A stretch of DNA of 64,000 nucleotides from Gigantopelta aegis (lineage: Eukaryota > Mollusca > Gastropoda > Neomphalida > Peltospiridae). Position numbers and translations under genes: made by a program. Shown here one piece after another: positions 33,013-44,943 of this stretch; position 1 is the stretch's first letter, and every line of letters begins with the position of its first letter. The notes beneath the pieces are model-generated. The model worked only from the letters and a program-made list of their open reading frames with translations. It was not told the origin of the DNA and searched no databases. The stretch is taken from assembly GCF_016097555.1 (NCBI RefSeq), contig NC_054699.1, forward strand, positions 4,717,669 to 4,781,668. The letters are read 5' to 3'.

Positions 33013-33179
33013 TAAAAATGACAGAGCCTATTGTTCATTAGTAATTTTGAAAATCTATACAATTTCAACGCAAAAACTATTAGGCTATCAGTATGCAACT
33101 TTGATCACGCAACTTTAAGGCGTTCGTTACTTGAGTTTCAGAAAAATATACTGAATGTTGAATGTTGTTCTGTCAGAGC

Positions 33180-33385
33180 AATATTAACGTTCACATTCAG
33201 AACAAGCAGTTGTAACACACGCATGTCATAGGCTCTTCCGTCCAGGACAGGAAAATGTTTTAATTGAGTGGGAGAGGGTGTCGCCCGCGAGGGCATGTGC
33301 AGTGAGTATAAGCATCCCGACCAGGGTAGATAGCGGACGAGGGTTGGTTTTGGTGCTCTTGAATTTGCAAATGTCCTGTAGGATT
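33180..33385. repeat. R2 dispersed repeat, copy 2
   Basis: Shares with 12990-13228 the words ACGT.CACATTCAGA, CACGC.TGTCAT, GTCCAGGAC.GGAAA and the end TTGAATTT..AAATGTCC. Diverged. Confidence 0.55.
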
Positions 33386-34106
33386 AAGGACAAATATTAC
33401 GTACTTTCTTGAAGACAATTTCCAAGTATTTCGAATGTTTTATGGCCAACATGTAGATGCTATTTTGATGATATGACGCATCAGAGACAAAAATGAAATG
33501 GGATGCAATACTTTATGCAATACCCTTTGCTGAACACGTTTGAGGACTACTACACCTGTACTCTTAACAGGGCATTAGATATATATATATATGTGTTGAC
33601 GGTGATTGGTGATGATACAATGTTTATGAACGTAATGTGTTTCGTTTTTCATAAATATGTGCACTATTAAAGGAACTGATCATAGTTCTGCGGTACACGT
33701 ACCTTTTCTGTTACTATGGTTATAATAAGCAATTGCCGAAAATATTTAACATATACCTCGGGTCAATATATTTAACAGGTACCTCGGGTCAATAACCCGG
33801 GTCAATACCTTTAACTTCTGTTGCGTGCTATACATGCAAAGGTGCAGCAACGCGCATGCGCGTGTGGTGTTTCCTCGATGTAGTTCAAAAAATATATACT
33901 TGCATTGAACTTATGTTGATTTGCTCATGATATAAAAATTTCAGTCAGGAGCAATGCTATTTTTAATGCGTTGAAAGAATGTACCTTAAAACCCCCCAAC
34001 AAATTATAACCCATGTCAACAAAGTTATATTTAAGAATGATTTTGGAGCGATATGCACCAATATATCTAGTAAGCACATCATCGTAAATGTTTCTACCTT
34101 CAAATT
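33386..34106. other. Intergenic, no gene
   Basis: No gene. A short TA run at 33578-33592 and three loose copies of a CTCGGGTCAATA unit at 33756-33812 are the only structure seen. Confidence 0.45.
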
Positions 34107-34355
34107 ACCAGTCTATTTCTTGTTCCAACCAGTACACCACGACTGGTATATCAAATGCCGTGGTATGTACTACCCTGTGTGGGATGGTGCATATAAAAAA
34201 TCCCTTGCTGCTAATCGAAAAGAATAGCCCATGAAGTGGCGACAGCGGGTTTCTTCTCTCATATCTGTGTGGTCCATAACCATATGTCTGACGCCATATA
34301 ACCGTAAATAAAATGTGTTGAGTGCGTCGTTAAATAAAACATTTCTTTCTTTCTT
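34107..34355 (+). mobile_element. S2 SINE, head missing
   Basis: The S2 body from TTCCAACCAGTACACCACGA to the 3' end GTGCGTCGTTAAATAAAAC, then a TTTC tail. Very similar to the copy at 32330. Confidence 0.85.
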
Positions 34356-34375
34356 TCAAATTACCAATGTGTATT

Positions 34376-34380
<5 letters not shown>

Positions 34381-34424
<44 letters not shown>
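34381..34424. repeat. (GT)n microsatellite
   Basis: About 22 GT units, uninterrupted. Confidence 0.9.
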
Positions 34425-34790
34425 TAGTACTGATTTAAGAGGCTTGGGCAAAGGGAAATAACCTATGACCTGTGTGCTGTTTTTAATGTTAAATCTAGTT
34501 CTGATGCTACTATTGTTTGATCACACTCAACATCCTACTTCCTACGTTTTTTATGTTTTACTCTTTTCTTTCTCACAATCTATTTAGCTTAACAATCACA
34601 TGAAGTGAAAATAGTTCAGCTTTCCTGTTTCTACTGACTCACAAAGTGCTATTACATGTGTTATGTACACGTTTTTGTTTACAAACAGAGCCATCAAAAA
34701 ATGTCAAGTTTGATCCAATGTATATTGCTTGCAAGACACACATTTTACTCATGAATTAGAACCATATAACTCGATGGGGATACAAATGTT
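34425..34790. other. Spacer before the L1-like LINE
   Basis: AT-rich. It could be the eroded 5' part of the LINE that follows (it ends TTTTACTCATGAATTAG..), but I cannot show a protein frame in it. Confidence 0.35.
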
Positions 34791-37700
34791 GTTGTTTTTT
34801 AATTCAGTTACAAGCATGGCATGAGGGGTGGAAGTTATGCTAAACAATAACTTTGAATATGAACGTAATAAAATAAAATCAGATAACTCTGGTAACTTTA
34901 TTATTTTGGATATTGCTATAGAGGGAGAACGAATAACACTTGTAAACATTTACGGACCTAATACTGATAAGCCCAGTTTCTTTGAAAATATTTTAGAATA
35001 TATTGAAGAATTTGCTAATGAATCCTAATGCGAGACAAACTCTTTTACAGAACATTGAAGTTTTTGATTTGAAAGATCCTTTTGGGGAATTGTATCATTT
35101 TTTGAGAAGATATACTTGGAGAAAACCAAACCCACCGAAACTCGCTAGATTAGATTTCTTTCTTTTATCCAATAATTTAATGCCACATACTAAAAAGGTT
35201 ATAATAGAGAATAGCTATAGATCAGGCCACTCACCTGTAGTGTTATATGGGAAATTAAACGAAATGAAAAAAAGGCCAAGGTTTATGGAAATTTAATAAT
35301 GCACTGTTAACTGACAAAGAATATGTAAAAACTATAAAGGAAGTTGTAAATAATGTAACAATACAATATGCTGTCTTAATTTACAACCCACTAATTTTAA
35401 ACACACTTCCAAAAGATGAAATACAGTTTATAATAAATGACCAACTTTTTCTGGAAATATTATTAATGAAAATAAGAGGTAAAACAATATCATATTCAGC
35501 ATTTAAAAAGAAAAAAGTAATGAATTTGAAAATATACGTTGTCAGAATATTAAAGAGTTGGAAGAAACTGAAAGTGATAATAATGAATTGTTAGAACAAA
35601 GAAAACAGGAATTGGTAGATTTGAGGAGAGAAAAACTAAAAGGTCATTATGTCCGGGCTGAGCAAAATGGATTGAAGAAGGTGAAAAACCAACAAAGTAA
35701 TTTTGCAACATGGAATCGAGAAACTATTACAGCAAATTAATATTACGAATTGATTTAAATAATGGAACAATAGTCAGTGACCAAAAACAAATGTTAAAAG
35801 AAATAAAATATTTCTATCAAATGTTATACTCAGCACCAACTGACCAACCAGTTAATTATATAGCAAACAAAATTTCCGACTATACATTTAATAAATTAAT
35901 TAATGACGAAGCGCAATCATTGGATCAACAAATTACTTATTCGAAGCTCTGAATTTTCTTTAAAATATGAAAAACGATAAAATTTGTTTGGTCTGATTTA
36001 GGATATTTTATAATTAGATCAATTAGTTACAGCTATGCTGTTGGAGAAATATCAGTGGTTCAAACGTTAGGAATAATAATATGCATTCTAAAGCCAAATA
36101 AGCCTAATAAAAAAAAAATTAAATTGGAGATCTATCACTCTTTTAAATTGTTCATATAAAATAGCTGCAGGCTGCATAGCTAACAGAATTAAAACGGTTC
36201 TTGATAAAATAATAAATGATGATCAAATGGGTTTCATTGAGAGTCGATATATTGGAGAAAACATACGCTTAGTATACGACATTATGCAGTATATCGAAAC
36301 TCATTACATACCTGGTCTTTTGATACTAACAGATTTTCATAAGGCATTTGATTCTGTATCTTGGTCCTTTATAGAAAAAGCATTAGAAATATTTAACTTT
36401 GGATCATCAATAAAAAGATGGGTAAAAACGTTTTATAATAAGTCTAGTATAATCCAAAATGGTCATATATCAGAATCATTTAAGCTCGAAAGAGGATGTA
36501 GGCAAGGAGATCCACTTTCTCCGTATATTTTTTATAATTTGCGCTGAAATCCTTGCTATTTTGGTTAGAAACAACAAAGATATCAAGGGCATTACTACTG
36601 ATGGCAAAGAATACCTGATATCACAATACGCTGATGATACTACGTTTATTTTAGCTGGATTATCCCGGTCTCTGAATAATACTATGGTTTTACTTGACTA
36701 TTACTCAGATATGTCTGGTTTAAGAATTAATTGCACGAAGTCGAAAGCCATTTGGATAGGTAGCAAAATGCATTTCAAGGAAGTCTATCACCACACATGA
36801 TGGACACTATAATCGGGTGCAGAACATTTTAATCTACTTGGTATAAACTTTACAGTCAATTTAGATTGTATAATAGAACATAATTATAATTCAAAGATTA
36901 TAGAAATGCAGCACTTAATTAAAACTTGGTCAATTAGAAAACTGTCTGTCCTTGGAAGGGTTACAGTCCTTAAAACTTTAATAATACCAAAAGTGATCCA
37001 TTTACTATTAACACTACCAAATCCACCAAAACATATCACAGAAACGCTTTAAAAAAAAAAAAAAAAAAAGATTTAGCAAAATAAACCCGAAAAGGTCAAG
37101 CGAGAAATATTAACACAAGATTATAAATATGGTGGCCTAAAAGTTCCAGATATACAACACCTTGTTTCATCTCTAAAATCTACATGGATACAAAGACTTT
37201 TTCGGCAAACAACAAAATGGATTACACTATTTGAATCCACTACTGGTTTAAACACTAAAGATCTCACTATATATGGAGATTATTTTATTGCAATGAAAAA
37301 AGAATATATAACAAATGTGTTTTGGAGATATGCCTTATTCAGCTGGGTACTAGTTCAACAAAAACCAAACGTTACAAAACACAGAAGATATCCAGGGACT
37401 TAATATTTGGTATAATACGAAGATATTAAAAAATAATAAACCATTTTTATACAACAGTTTTATTAACAAAGGAATTATTTTCATTAACGACTTACTTGAT
37501 GAACAAGGAACTTGTTTTAATTTGAAACTTTCACCCAAAAGTATAACATAAAATATTAAATATTAAAGTATAATATAAAAACATTAAATATTATAAATAA
37601 TTCATTTATTGCTGTTAAAAGACCAGTTCTGCCGTTTAAATTGGAACTCTTGGTAACTATAGACACGATAAGTAAGGTTATATATAATATTTTGAACAAT

Positions 37701-39300
37701 AAAATTACACTTCCAAAGGCACAAACAAAATATGCAAATAAGGGTCTAACATTTGATCGCTTTACATGGGGAAAAATATTCTGTTTTACCAAACGTTTAA
37801 GAAACACCACTTTGATATGGTTTCAGTACAGACTGTTACACAGAATTATTAAACTATTCTGTTTTACCTTTTAAATGTTTAAGAAACACCACTTTGATAT
37901 GGTTTCAGTACAGACTGTTACACAGAATTATTAAACTATTCTGTTGTACCTTTTAAATGTTTAAGAAACACCACTTTGATATGGTTTCAGTACAGACTGT
38001 TACACAGAATTATTAAAATATTCTGTTTTACCTTTTAAATGTTTAAGAAACACCACTTTGATATGGTTTCAGTACAGACTGTTACACAGAATTATTAAAC
38101 TATTCTGTTTTAAATTTTAAATGTTTAAGAAACACCACTTTGATATGGTTTCAGTACAGACTGTTACACAGAATTATTAAACTATTCTGTTTTAAATTTT
38201 AAATGTTTAAGAAACACCACTTTGATATGGTTTCAGTACAGACTGTTACACAAAATTATTAAAATATTCTGTTTTACCTTTTAAATGTTTAAGAAACACC
38301 ACTTTGATATGGTTTCAGTACAGACTGTTACACAGAATTATTAAACTATTCTGTTTTACCTTTTAAATGTTTAAGAAACACCACTTTGATATGGTTTCAG
38401 TACAGACTGTTACACAGAATTATTAAACTATTCTGTTTTAAATTTTAAATGTTTAAGAAACACCACTTTGATATGGTTTCAGTACAGACTGTTACACAGA
38501 ATTATTAAACTATTCTGTTTTACCTTTTAAATGTTTAAGAAACACCACTTTGATATGGTTTCAGTACAGACTGTTACACAGAATTATTAAACTATTCTGT
38601 TTTAAATTTTAAATGTTTAAGAAACACCACTTTGATATGGTTTCAGTACAGACTGTTACACAGAATTATTAAAATATTCTGTTTTACCTTTTAAATGTTT
38701 AAGAAACACCACTTTGATATGGTTTCAGTACAGACTGTTACACAGAATTATTAAACTATTCTGTTTTACCTTTTAAATGTTTAAGAAACACCACTTTGAT
38801 ATGGTTTCAGTACAGACTGTTACACAGAATTATTAAAATATTCTGTTTTACCTTTTAAATGTTTAAGAAACACCACTTTGATATGGTTTCAGTACAGACT
38901 GTTACACAGAATTATTAAACTATTCTGTTTTAAATTTTAAATGTTTAAGAAACACCACTTTGATATGGTTTCAGTACAGACTGTTACACAGAATTATTAA
39001 AATATTCTGTTTTACCTTTTAAATGTTTAAGAAACACCACTTTGATATGGTTTCAGTACAGACTGTTACACAGAATTATTAAACTATTCTGTTTTACCTT
39101 TTAAATGTTTAAGAAACACCACTTTGATATGGTTTCAGTACAGACTGTTACACAAAATTATTGGTACAAACACGTTTTTACATATGACAAACTACGTAGA
39201 TTCAGATAAATGTACATTTTGTAATAACTTTCCTGAAACTTTGCAACATTTGTTTTATGATTGTGCCAAAGTACGACATCTTTGGATAGATGTAGAATAA
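34791..39300 (+). mobile_element. Dead L1/Tx1-like LINE (EN, RT, knuckle)
   Basis: Pieces of one ORF2 in order. Endonuclease: FIILDIAIEG...LVNIYGPN near 34890-34970, a deletion where the GDWN block should be, then RRYTWRKPNP and RLDFFLLSNNL. The SDH catalytic motif reads SGHSPV, so its Asp is lost. RT: WRSITLLN, FIESRYIGEN, LTDFHKAFDSVSW, CRQGDPLSPYIF and an intact QYADD. The C-terminal knuckle is CTFCNNFPETLQHLFYDC near 39210-39265. Frames change at least five times and an A-run lies near 37052. The GxxIGEN...AFDSVSW pattern and the endonuclease place it in the L1/Tx1 group. An 82-bp minisatellite occupies 37790-39165 within the coding region. Confidence 0.85.
37790..39165. repeat. 82-bp minisatellite grown from LINE ORF2, 17 copies
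   Basis: The word GAAACACCACTTTGATATGG starts at 37801 and recurs every 82 bases to 39113: 16 steps of exactly 82. The unit encodes RNTTLIWFQYRLLHRII once, in the original LINE frame. As 82 is not a multiple of three, later copies are out of frame. Units differ mainly at two junction sites: AAACTATTC or AAAATATTC, and TTTTACC or TTTTAAA. Confidence 0.95.
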
Positions 39301-39640
39301 AAATGTAGTTATCTTTGGCATGATAGATACTGATTTGGTTAAAACTGTAAACTGGTTAACAATTAATATTAAATATTATATTTACACCATGAAAATGCTT
39401 AACATTAATTTATGTATTAATACTATAAAAGTTATTTTTAAAAGGAAATTTGAAATAGAGAAATACATTTATTTTAAAAATTTAATGACTGAAGGGGCAA
39501 GTGGCTTGACCTTTTTATTTGAAAAAAAAGAAAACAAGATACACAAATTCCGTAAAACGTCTGTCGTCTAACTGTACTCATTTTTCTTACCAGTATTTCT
39601 AACAGAAACATAACACAAAAGGAAGCGAAAAATTCCACTT
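39301..39640. other. Sequence downstream of LINE, nothing recognised
   Basis: An open 83-codon stretch (39320-39571) reads like the last residues of the LINE protein (KRKFEIEKYIYFKN..); otherwise there is nothing. Confidence 0.4.
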
Positions 39641-39955
39641 GAAATGCTGACTACGGTACTAGAGAAGAAACCCGCTACATTTTTGTCCATTATTAGCAAG
39701 GGATATTTTATATTCACCATCCCTCAGACAGGATAGCACATATCACGACCTTTGATATACCAATCGTGGTGAACTGGCTGTAACGATAAATAGCCTAGTG
39801 GCCCACCGACGGGAATCAATCTAAGACCGTGCATCAAGAAAACGAAGAGAAAAAAAGAAACAACAAAAAAGATGTTTGACATCCAGCAGCCGATGATTAA
39901 CGAAATGATATATGTTCTAGTGGTATCGTTAAACTACACACACTTTTTTTCCTTT
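39641..39955. mobile_element. Inverted S2 SINE pieces
   Basis: A minus-strand S2 piece (39655-39838, truncated in the head at CATCAAGAAAA) is followed by an A-rich linker and a plus-strand S2 3' end (39868-39925, GTTTGACATCCAGCAGCCGA..GTATCGTTAAAC). The first piece resembles 11660-11850, including the same truncation. Confidence 0.7.
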
Positions 39956-40062
39956 CACATTAGCAATTTTTAGAACCGGGGACGGGTCGAGGGGTACGGG
40001 TCCTCCAACTTTTACTTGTAGGTCAACAGTGGAACATTTGCCCAAGATCCATTGACATATAA

Positions 40063-40063
40063 T

Positions 40064-40094
<31 letters not shown>

Positions 40095-40121
40095 GGGCGT
40101 GGAGTACTTTTTATTTTACTG

Positions 40122-40165
<44 letters not shown>

Positions 40166-40215
40166 CAGACATACATACGTACGTACATACATACATACAT
40201 ACATACATACATACA
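40063..40215. repeat. (TG)n, G-run, (TA)n, (CATA)n
   Basis: Four adjacent simple repeats: TG then about 20 G at 40079-40097, TA at 40128-40160, and CATA at 40166-40215. The G-run length may be unreliable in the assembly. Confidence 0.85.
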
Positions 40216-40503
40216 TTCTTGTATTGTTTGTTTGAACGAGAGGCCTTCTGGATTCGTACATTACAGACAAAACAGCCATTTGGAATCAACGTTGAATCTG
40301 GTAAAGCTGTAAAAAGAGATAAAATAATTTTTCCAATAATTTACAGTCGACGTAGCGTTGATATTGGTAAACTTATGAAGGAGGAGTTTTTAAATCTGCA
40401 AACTGTTATGAAAAACCCTATTACAGCACGTCCGGTTATTGCATATAGAAAAAATCCAAGTCTCAAGGATATCTTAGTCTCCACCCGACTACACGCCGCT
40501 TAA
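40216..40503 (+). pseudogene. C-terminal ORF fragment, possibly Penelope-like
   Basis: An open frame of about 95 codons ending in TAA, entered directly from the CATA microsatellite. It holds EREAFWIRTLQTKQPFGIN and, near the end, RPVIAYRKNPSLKDILVSTRL. The first resembles the ..E.FWI..L.T..P.GLN segment of GIY-YIG endonucleases carried by Penelope-like elements; the second resembles the ..AYRR..NLKDILV.. motif found with such reverse transcriptases. No RT is upstream, so it is a fragment. Assignment is tentative. Confidence 0.4.
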
Positions 40504-40760
40504 GCCTCTAAGCCAATCCATTTTTCAGTGGTTGGTTTGTTGTTATCCCTTTCCTAACAATTTTTTAAAAACAAATACATCGTATCCGGCTGTAAACAAA
40601 ACATAGTACTAGCCAAATAAATTTAAAACAAGACCGAAAAACAGTTATATTTTGTATATCACAACGGTCAATTTAAAATCAATTTCGAATCCCTGGGGCA
40701 AAATTAGAAAATAAAAATGTTTTAGTTTTAAAAAATTCCTGAGCCAGTGCGTTCATTCAT
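40504..40760. other. Spacer, nothing recognised
   Basis: AT-rich, no repeat family or coding signal recognised between the ORF fragment and the CATA-type repeats of the S1 cluster. Confidence 0.35.
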
Positions 40761-41175
40761 TCTTAAATACATACATACATACATACAAACATCTATACAT
40801 ACATCTATACATACATAAATACATGCATACCTACATACATGCATACATACATACATTATTCATACATCAATACATACTAGCCAGTGCCAGGTCTGCCCAC
40901 TGTTTTATGCACGTAAGATTGTAGGCCCCATGCATGTGGTTGAGTTAAAGAGCATCCTTTTTTATGGATGCCTCAATAGCTCAGAGCGCATCGTTGCTAG
41001 TCTTGCAATTTGCGGGTGATTCGGTGCCACAGGTTCGAGTCCCAGCAACGGCATGGGGCAATTTGTGAGGCAAGAAAGGATTTAATTATCCCCTGCGCCA
41101 GTGCGTTAATATCTATGTATGTAACAGTCAACCTCGACATACATATAATATATAGATATTCATTCATCAATACAT
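40761..41175 (+). mobile_element. CATA tract and S1 tRNA-like SINE, full copy
   Basis: A CATA-type tract (40765-40875) precedes a full S1 (40876-41175): leader, hairpin GCATCC/GGATGC (40952-40971), A box near 40976, B box GGTTCGAGTCC near 41032, body, and a CATACATCAATACATA tail. It joins tail-to-head with the next copy, 300 bases on. The leader lacks 16 bases around GCGGGATCGACCGC that the other copies keep. Confidence 0.85.
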
Positions 41176-42330
41176 ACTAGCCAGTGCCAGGTCTGCGCAC
41201 TGTTTCATGCACGTAAGCGGGATCGACCGCGTAGATTGTAGGCCCCATACATGTGGTTGAGTTAAAGAGCATCCTTTTTATGGATGCCTCAACAGCTCAG
41301 AGCGCATCGTGGTTAGTTTTGCAATTTGCGGGCGATTCGGTGCCACAGGTTCGAGTCCCAGCAACGGCATGGGACACTTTGTGAGGCCAGAAAGGATTTA
41401 ATTATCCCCTGCGCCAGTGCGTTAAAGCCGCACACTCTAGTTCCATCCAGCGAAAATAAATTATAATTTGGTTAATCTACAAACCTGTAACACACTTAGA
41501 TCACGTTTTTATCAAATGGAGTGAAAAAGCAGGTTTTATATCGATAAATACCATGGGAATCCCATGTCCCAATTGCTTGAAATAATTTTGAAAGTTAATA
41601 TTCTGATGTCACCGGTAGATGTCGCTCGAAGCACAACAATGCCTACGTCACGACAAATTTCACAGACTTGGGTTGCGTTCGTTTCACCTCTCCTGGACAT
41701 GTTCCAACTGTTCTGTCCTGGTTGTATCCCCTCTCCAGATATCGTAAGACTTAGCAAAATTATTGGTTTTAAGGGTTTGTAACGTCTTGTATTGAGACAC
41801 TTACTTGTCTGAACTTTATTGTTACTGAAAATGTTCACGAACTGTGAAGAAAAATCTCACAAATGAATAACAACAAATCGGATGTTGATTGCGCGAACCG
41901 TGCACGAGAAAACAAACCGAACCAAAATGATAACGGTCACGTGATATACCAACGTCTGTGACATTGAAATGGAAATATCCCCTCTAAAAATAGATTTGAC
42001 CTCGCTTGCTTAACGGTTGTTTCTCGACAACACGTCTTGTGAAAAAATGCAAAAAATGCATTTCGTGGTTTTACAAACATCAGGATTACCACAAAGCACT
42101 TCAGGTGAATGGAAATGTGTATTCTAAATAATAAAATGTAAGTAAAGTGCAATTTTATTTGTGAAAAATGGGGTTTAATAGCGAAAAACAACGCCGTAAT
42201 GGTTAACAAATAAAACGTAACTAGGGTGTGTCCCTTTAATATCTATGTATGTAACAGTTAACCTCGACATACATACAATATATAGATATTCATACATCAA
42301 TACATACATACATACATACATACATAGTGT
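41176..42330 (+). mobile_element. S1 SINE split by TTAA element
   Basis: The S1 leader, hairpin, A and B boxes are at 41176-41421 and the tail part at 42240-42330. The two halves meet at GTGCGTTAATATC, the continuous sequence in other copies, once the 41422-42239 insert is removed. The CATA tail runs to 42328. Confidence 0.9.
41422..42239. mobile_element. 818-bp TTAA element inserted in S1
   Basis: Flanked by TTAA at 41422-41425 and 42236-42239. Its ends (AGCCGCACACTCTAG... and ...CTAGGGTGTGTCCCT) match the termini of the 380-bp TTAA MITEs. Its interior at about 41790-41930 (GAAAAATCTCACAAATGAA, AACAACAAATCGGAT) matches the Kolobok-like relic near 16660-16760. No intact protein is seen. Confidence 0.85.
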
Positions 42331-42445
42331 GGGTTGTCCCCCAATAGTGGGTTGTCTCCCCACCCCACCCCTCAAAAAACAAAAACAAAATAAAAAATCC
42401 TGTTTTCTCGTTCCAACTACATATGTAGTTTGCAAAGACTGGTGT

Positions 42446-43020
42446 ATTAAAGGATTTGACATGTCTGTGCCTAAATACGGGTATATTGTGGTATAATGTC
42501 AAAAGTTGAAAGTTAAACTTTGTTTTATTTTATGACAAATCAAGACCACATCGATTGATTTATTAATCATCGGTTATTAGATGTCGAATATTTTGACTCA
42601 TAGGCTTCAGAGGAAACCCGCTACATTTTTCCATTGGAAACAATGGATCTTTTATATGCACTTTTCTACAGACAGGACAGCACATACCAAATTCTGTTTT
42701 TTCTTTCATGTCCAAATTTAACCACGTTAGGGGCAGGATTTAGCTCAGTCGGTTGAGTGCTCTCTTGAGGTGCTTGCATCGCAGGATCGAACCACCTCGG
42801 TGGATCCATTCAACTGACTGGAATTTGTCTCGTCCCACCAATGCACCAGAACTGGTCAAATGTCGTGGTATGTGCTATCCTGTCTGTGGGAAAGTGCATG
42901 TAAAAAGATCCCTTGCTGCTTTAACAAAAATGTAGCGGGTTTTCTCTAATGCTTAGTGTCAGAATTACCAAATGTTTGACATCCGATAGCCGATGATTAA
43001 TTAATTAATTAATTAATGTG
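42446..43020. mobile_element. Composite inverted SINE pair, copy 2
   Basis: The same order as 12025-12716: leader GGATTTGACATGTCTGTGCC, minus-strand S2 3' half (42505-42700), linker TTTAACCACGTTAGGGGC, plus-strand S2 with tRNA-like head (A box TAGCTCAGTCGG near 42741, B-like GGATCGAACCACC near 42784) and body. It ends in an ATTA run. Confidence 0.75.
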
Positions 43021-43700
43021 CTCAATCTAATTAAAATTAGCTCCACTATTACATGTGGATCTAACAGTAGCCCGTTGGAGCTCATGTCCAGTTGAAGTTT
43101 CATTCGACCAATCAAAACCTTACTTGCAAAATCATGCCAGTGATTTGAAAAGAATGTGAAAACATTCGGGATTATGCCGAGGGTATACGAAATGATTCGG
43201 GTGAATTACGAAGTATGCCGGAAACTAATTGCAATATAAAATTTTATATAAAATTAGTTTCATGACGAAAAAAAAAAACGTGATGGTATAGCCATAAAAT
43301 CTGTTTATACTAGTATACAATCCAGAGTTTATTACTTCACTTTTCTCCGTTTTTTTTTTTTTTTTTTTAATATTGAAATTGACCAACAAGTTCGCCTATT
43401 GCATAAAGTCTCGCCCGATATTTTTAGAATTTGTATGCTCCCGAATAACGCTATAAAAGGCGAAGTGTAATTGGTCGATATTTAAATTATTATTTATAAA
43501 TGAAATGATACCTGGACATGGGAGTCCACGCAATGCTGTTAGATCTACTGGTAGACCCAGTAGAGCTAATTTTAATCGGATTGTAATGTGCTCTAGTGGT
43601 GTCGTTAAACAAAAACAAACTTTAGAGAAAGAGACAAACACACACAGTCTCTGTCAATCTTTCTCTTTCCCCCCTCTGCCCCCCCCCCCCCCCCTTCGTT

Positions 43701-43783
<83 letters not shown>

Positions 43784-44575
43784 CCCTCCCTCCCAGGATA
43801 TTGAGCACTGTCATTTTGAATTCCTTTTGAAACAAACGTTCCAGTGATTTAGCCTGTAAAAATTTTTATTTAGGGTATTCTCTTCCAGCCTGTGCAGAAG
43901 AAATATTATATTATATGAACATATTAAAGAAACCCTTGTTCATAAAAAAACATAAATATGTGAGGTTTATCGAGATTCTTCTCAATAAACAGTTGTACAC
44001 ATTTTCGTGTCAGTGAATTTGAGTTGAAGCGACAAAAAGAAAACCCCCCAAAAACAACAACAAACAAATACAAGAATCTGGACACAAAAAGACAACAACA
44101 ACACTATGCAAAACAACATTTTAATGATTTCATCTCGAAATTTAATGAGGTACATTTTTACAACAACTAATCGAAGATACAGACCCGTGTGTGCGTATAG
44201 GTTAAATATTCATACAAACATAATAATATATAATGTTTAAATATAATAGATACGTATAATAGGCTTGCTCGCATACATTACTTTAAACACATCGAGATAA
44301 CATTATCTTTCTTTTGAACAAAAACCACATCCCACCCCCAAAAAGAACCCTTCGAACCACATCCCCCCGCCCAAAAAAAAAAAAAAGCCACCCCAAAACA
44401 ACAAACACATACACCCAAAAAACTAAAAAAAACAAAACAAAAAAAACCCACCACAGAGGAAATAGTGTTTCTTTCTGCTATTTGTTTGGCAATATGTTCA
44501 CTTATTCACAATCAAGAATATAAAGTTAATAACGTTTTTGTAAATGCTAAGATGAAATATCACCCCCTCCTGCAA

Positions 44576-44646
<71 letters not shown>

Positions 44647-44800
44647 ATATAGTGTATTTAATGCGTGGTTGAAATGTACATACTCAATAGACTGAAATGT
44701 ACGGTAAATTATCAGTGGATAAATTATCAAAATATAATTCGTTGGTTGTGGACGAAGTATCTTGAGTTCATCAGCGGACGATTTTTTTCGGGGACGAATC
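43021..44800. other. Intergenic with simple repeats, no gene
   Basis: Holds a T-run near 43350, a short S2 3' tail (GTGCTCTAGTGGTGTCGTTAAAC, 43588-43610) followed by C and CT runs (43679-43775), A/C-rich low-complexity DNA (44039-44455), and a TA run of 30 units (44580-44641). Open frames in the CT and TA runs are artefacts. Confidence 0.6.
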
Positions 44801-44885
44801 CACCGAAACATATTTTAATTAACCCTACTAAATACAGACTCTGTGAGCCGTCGGGTTCTTGATGCTTTAACAAGATTTGTAAAAA

Positions 44886-44943
<58 letters not shown>

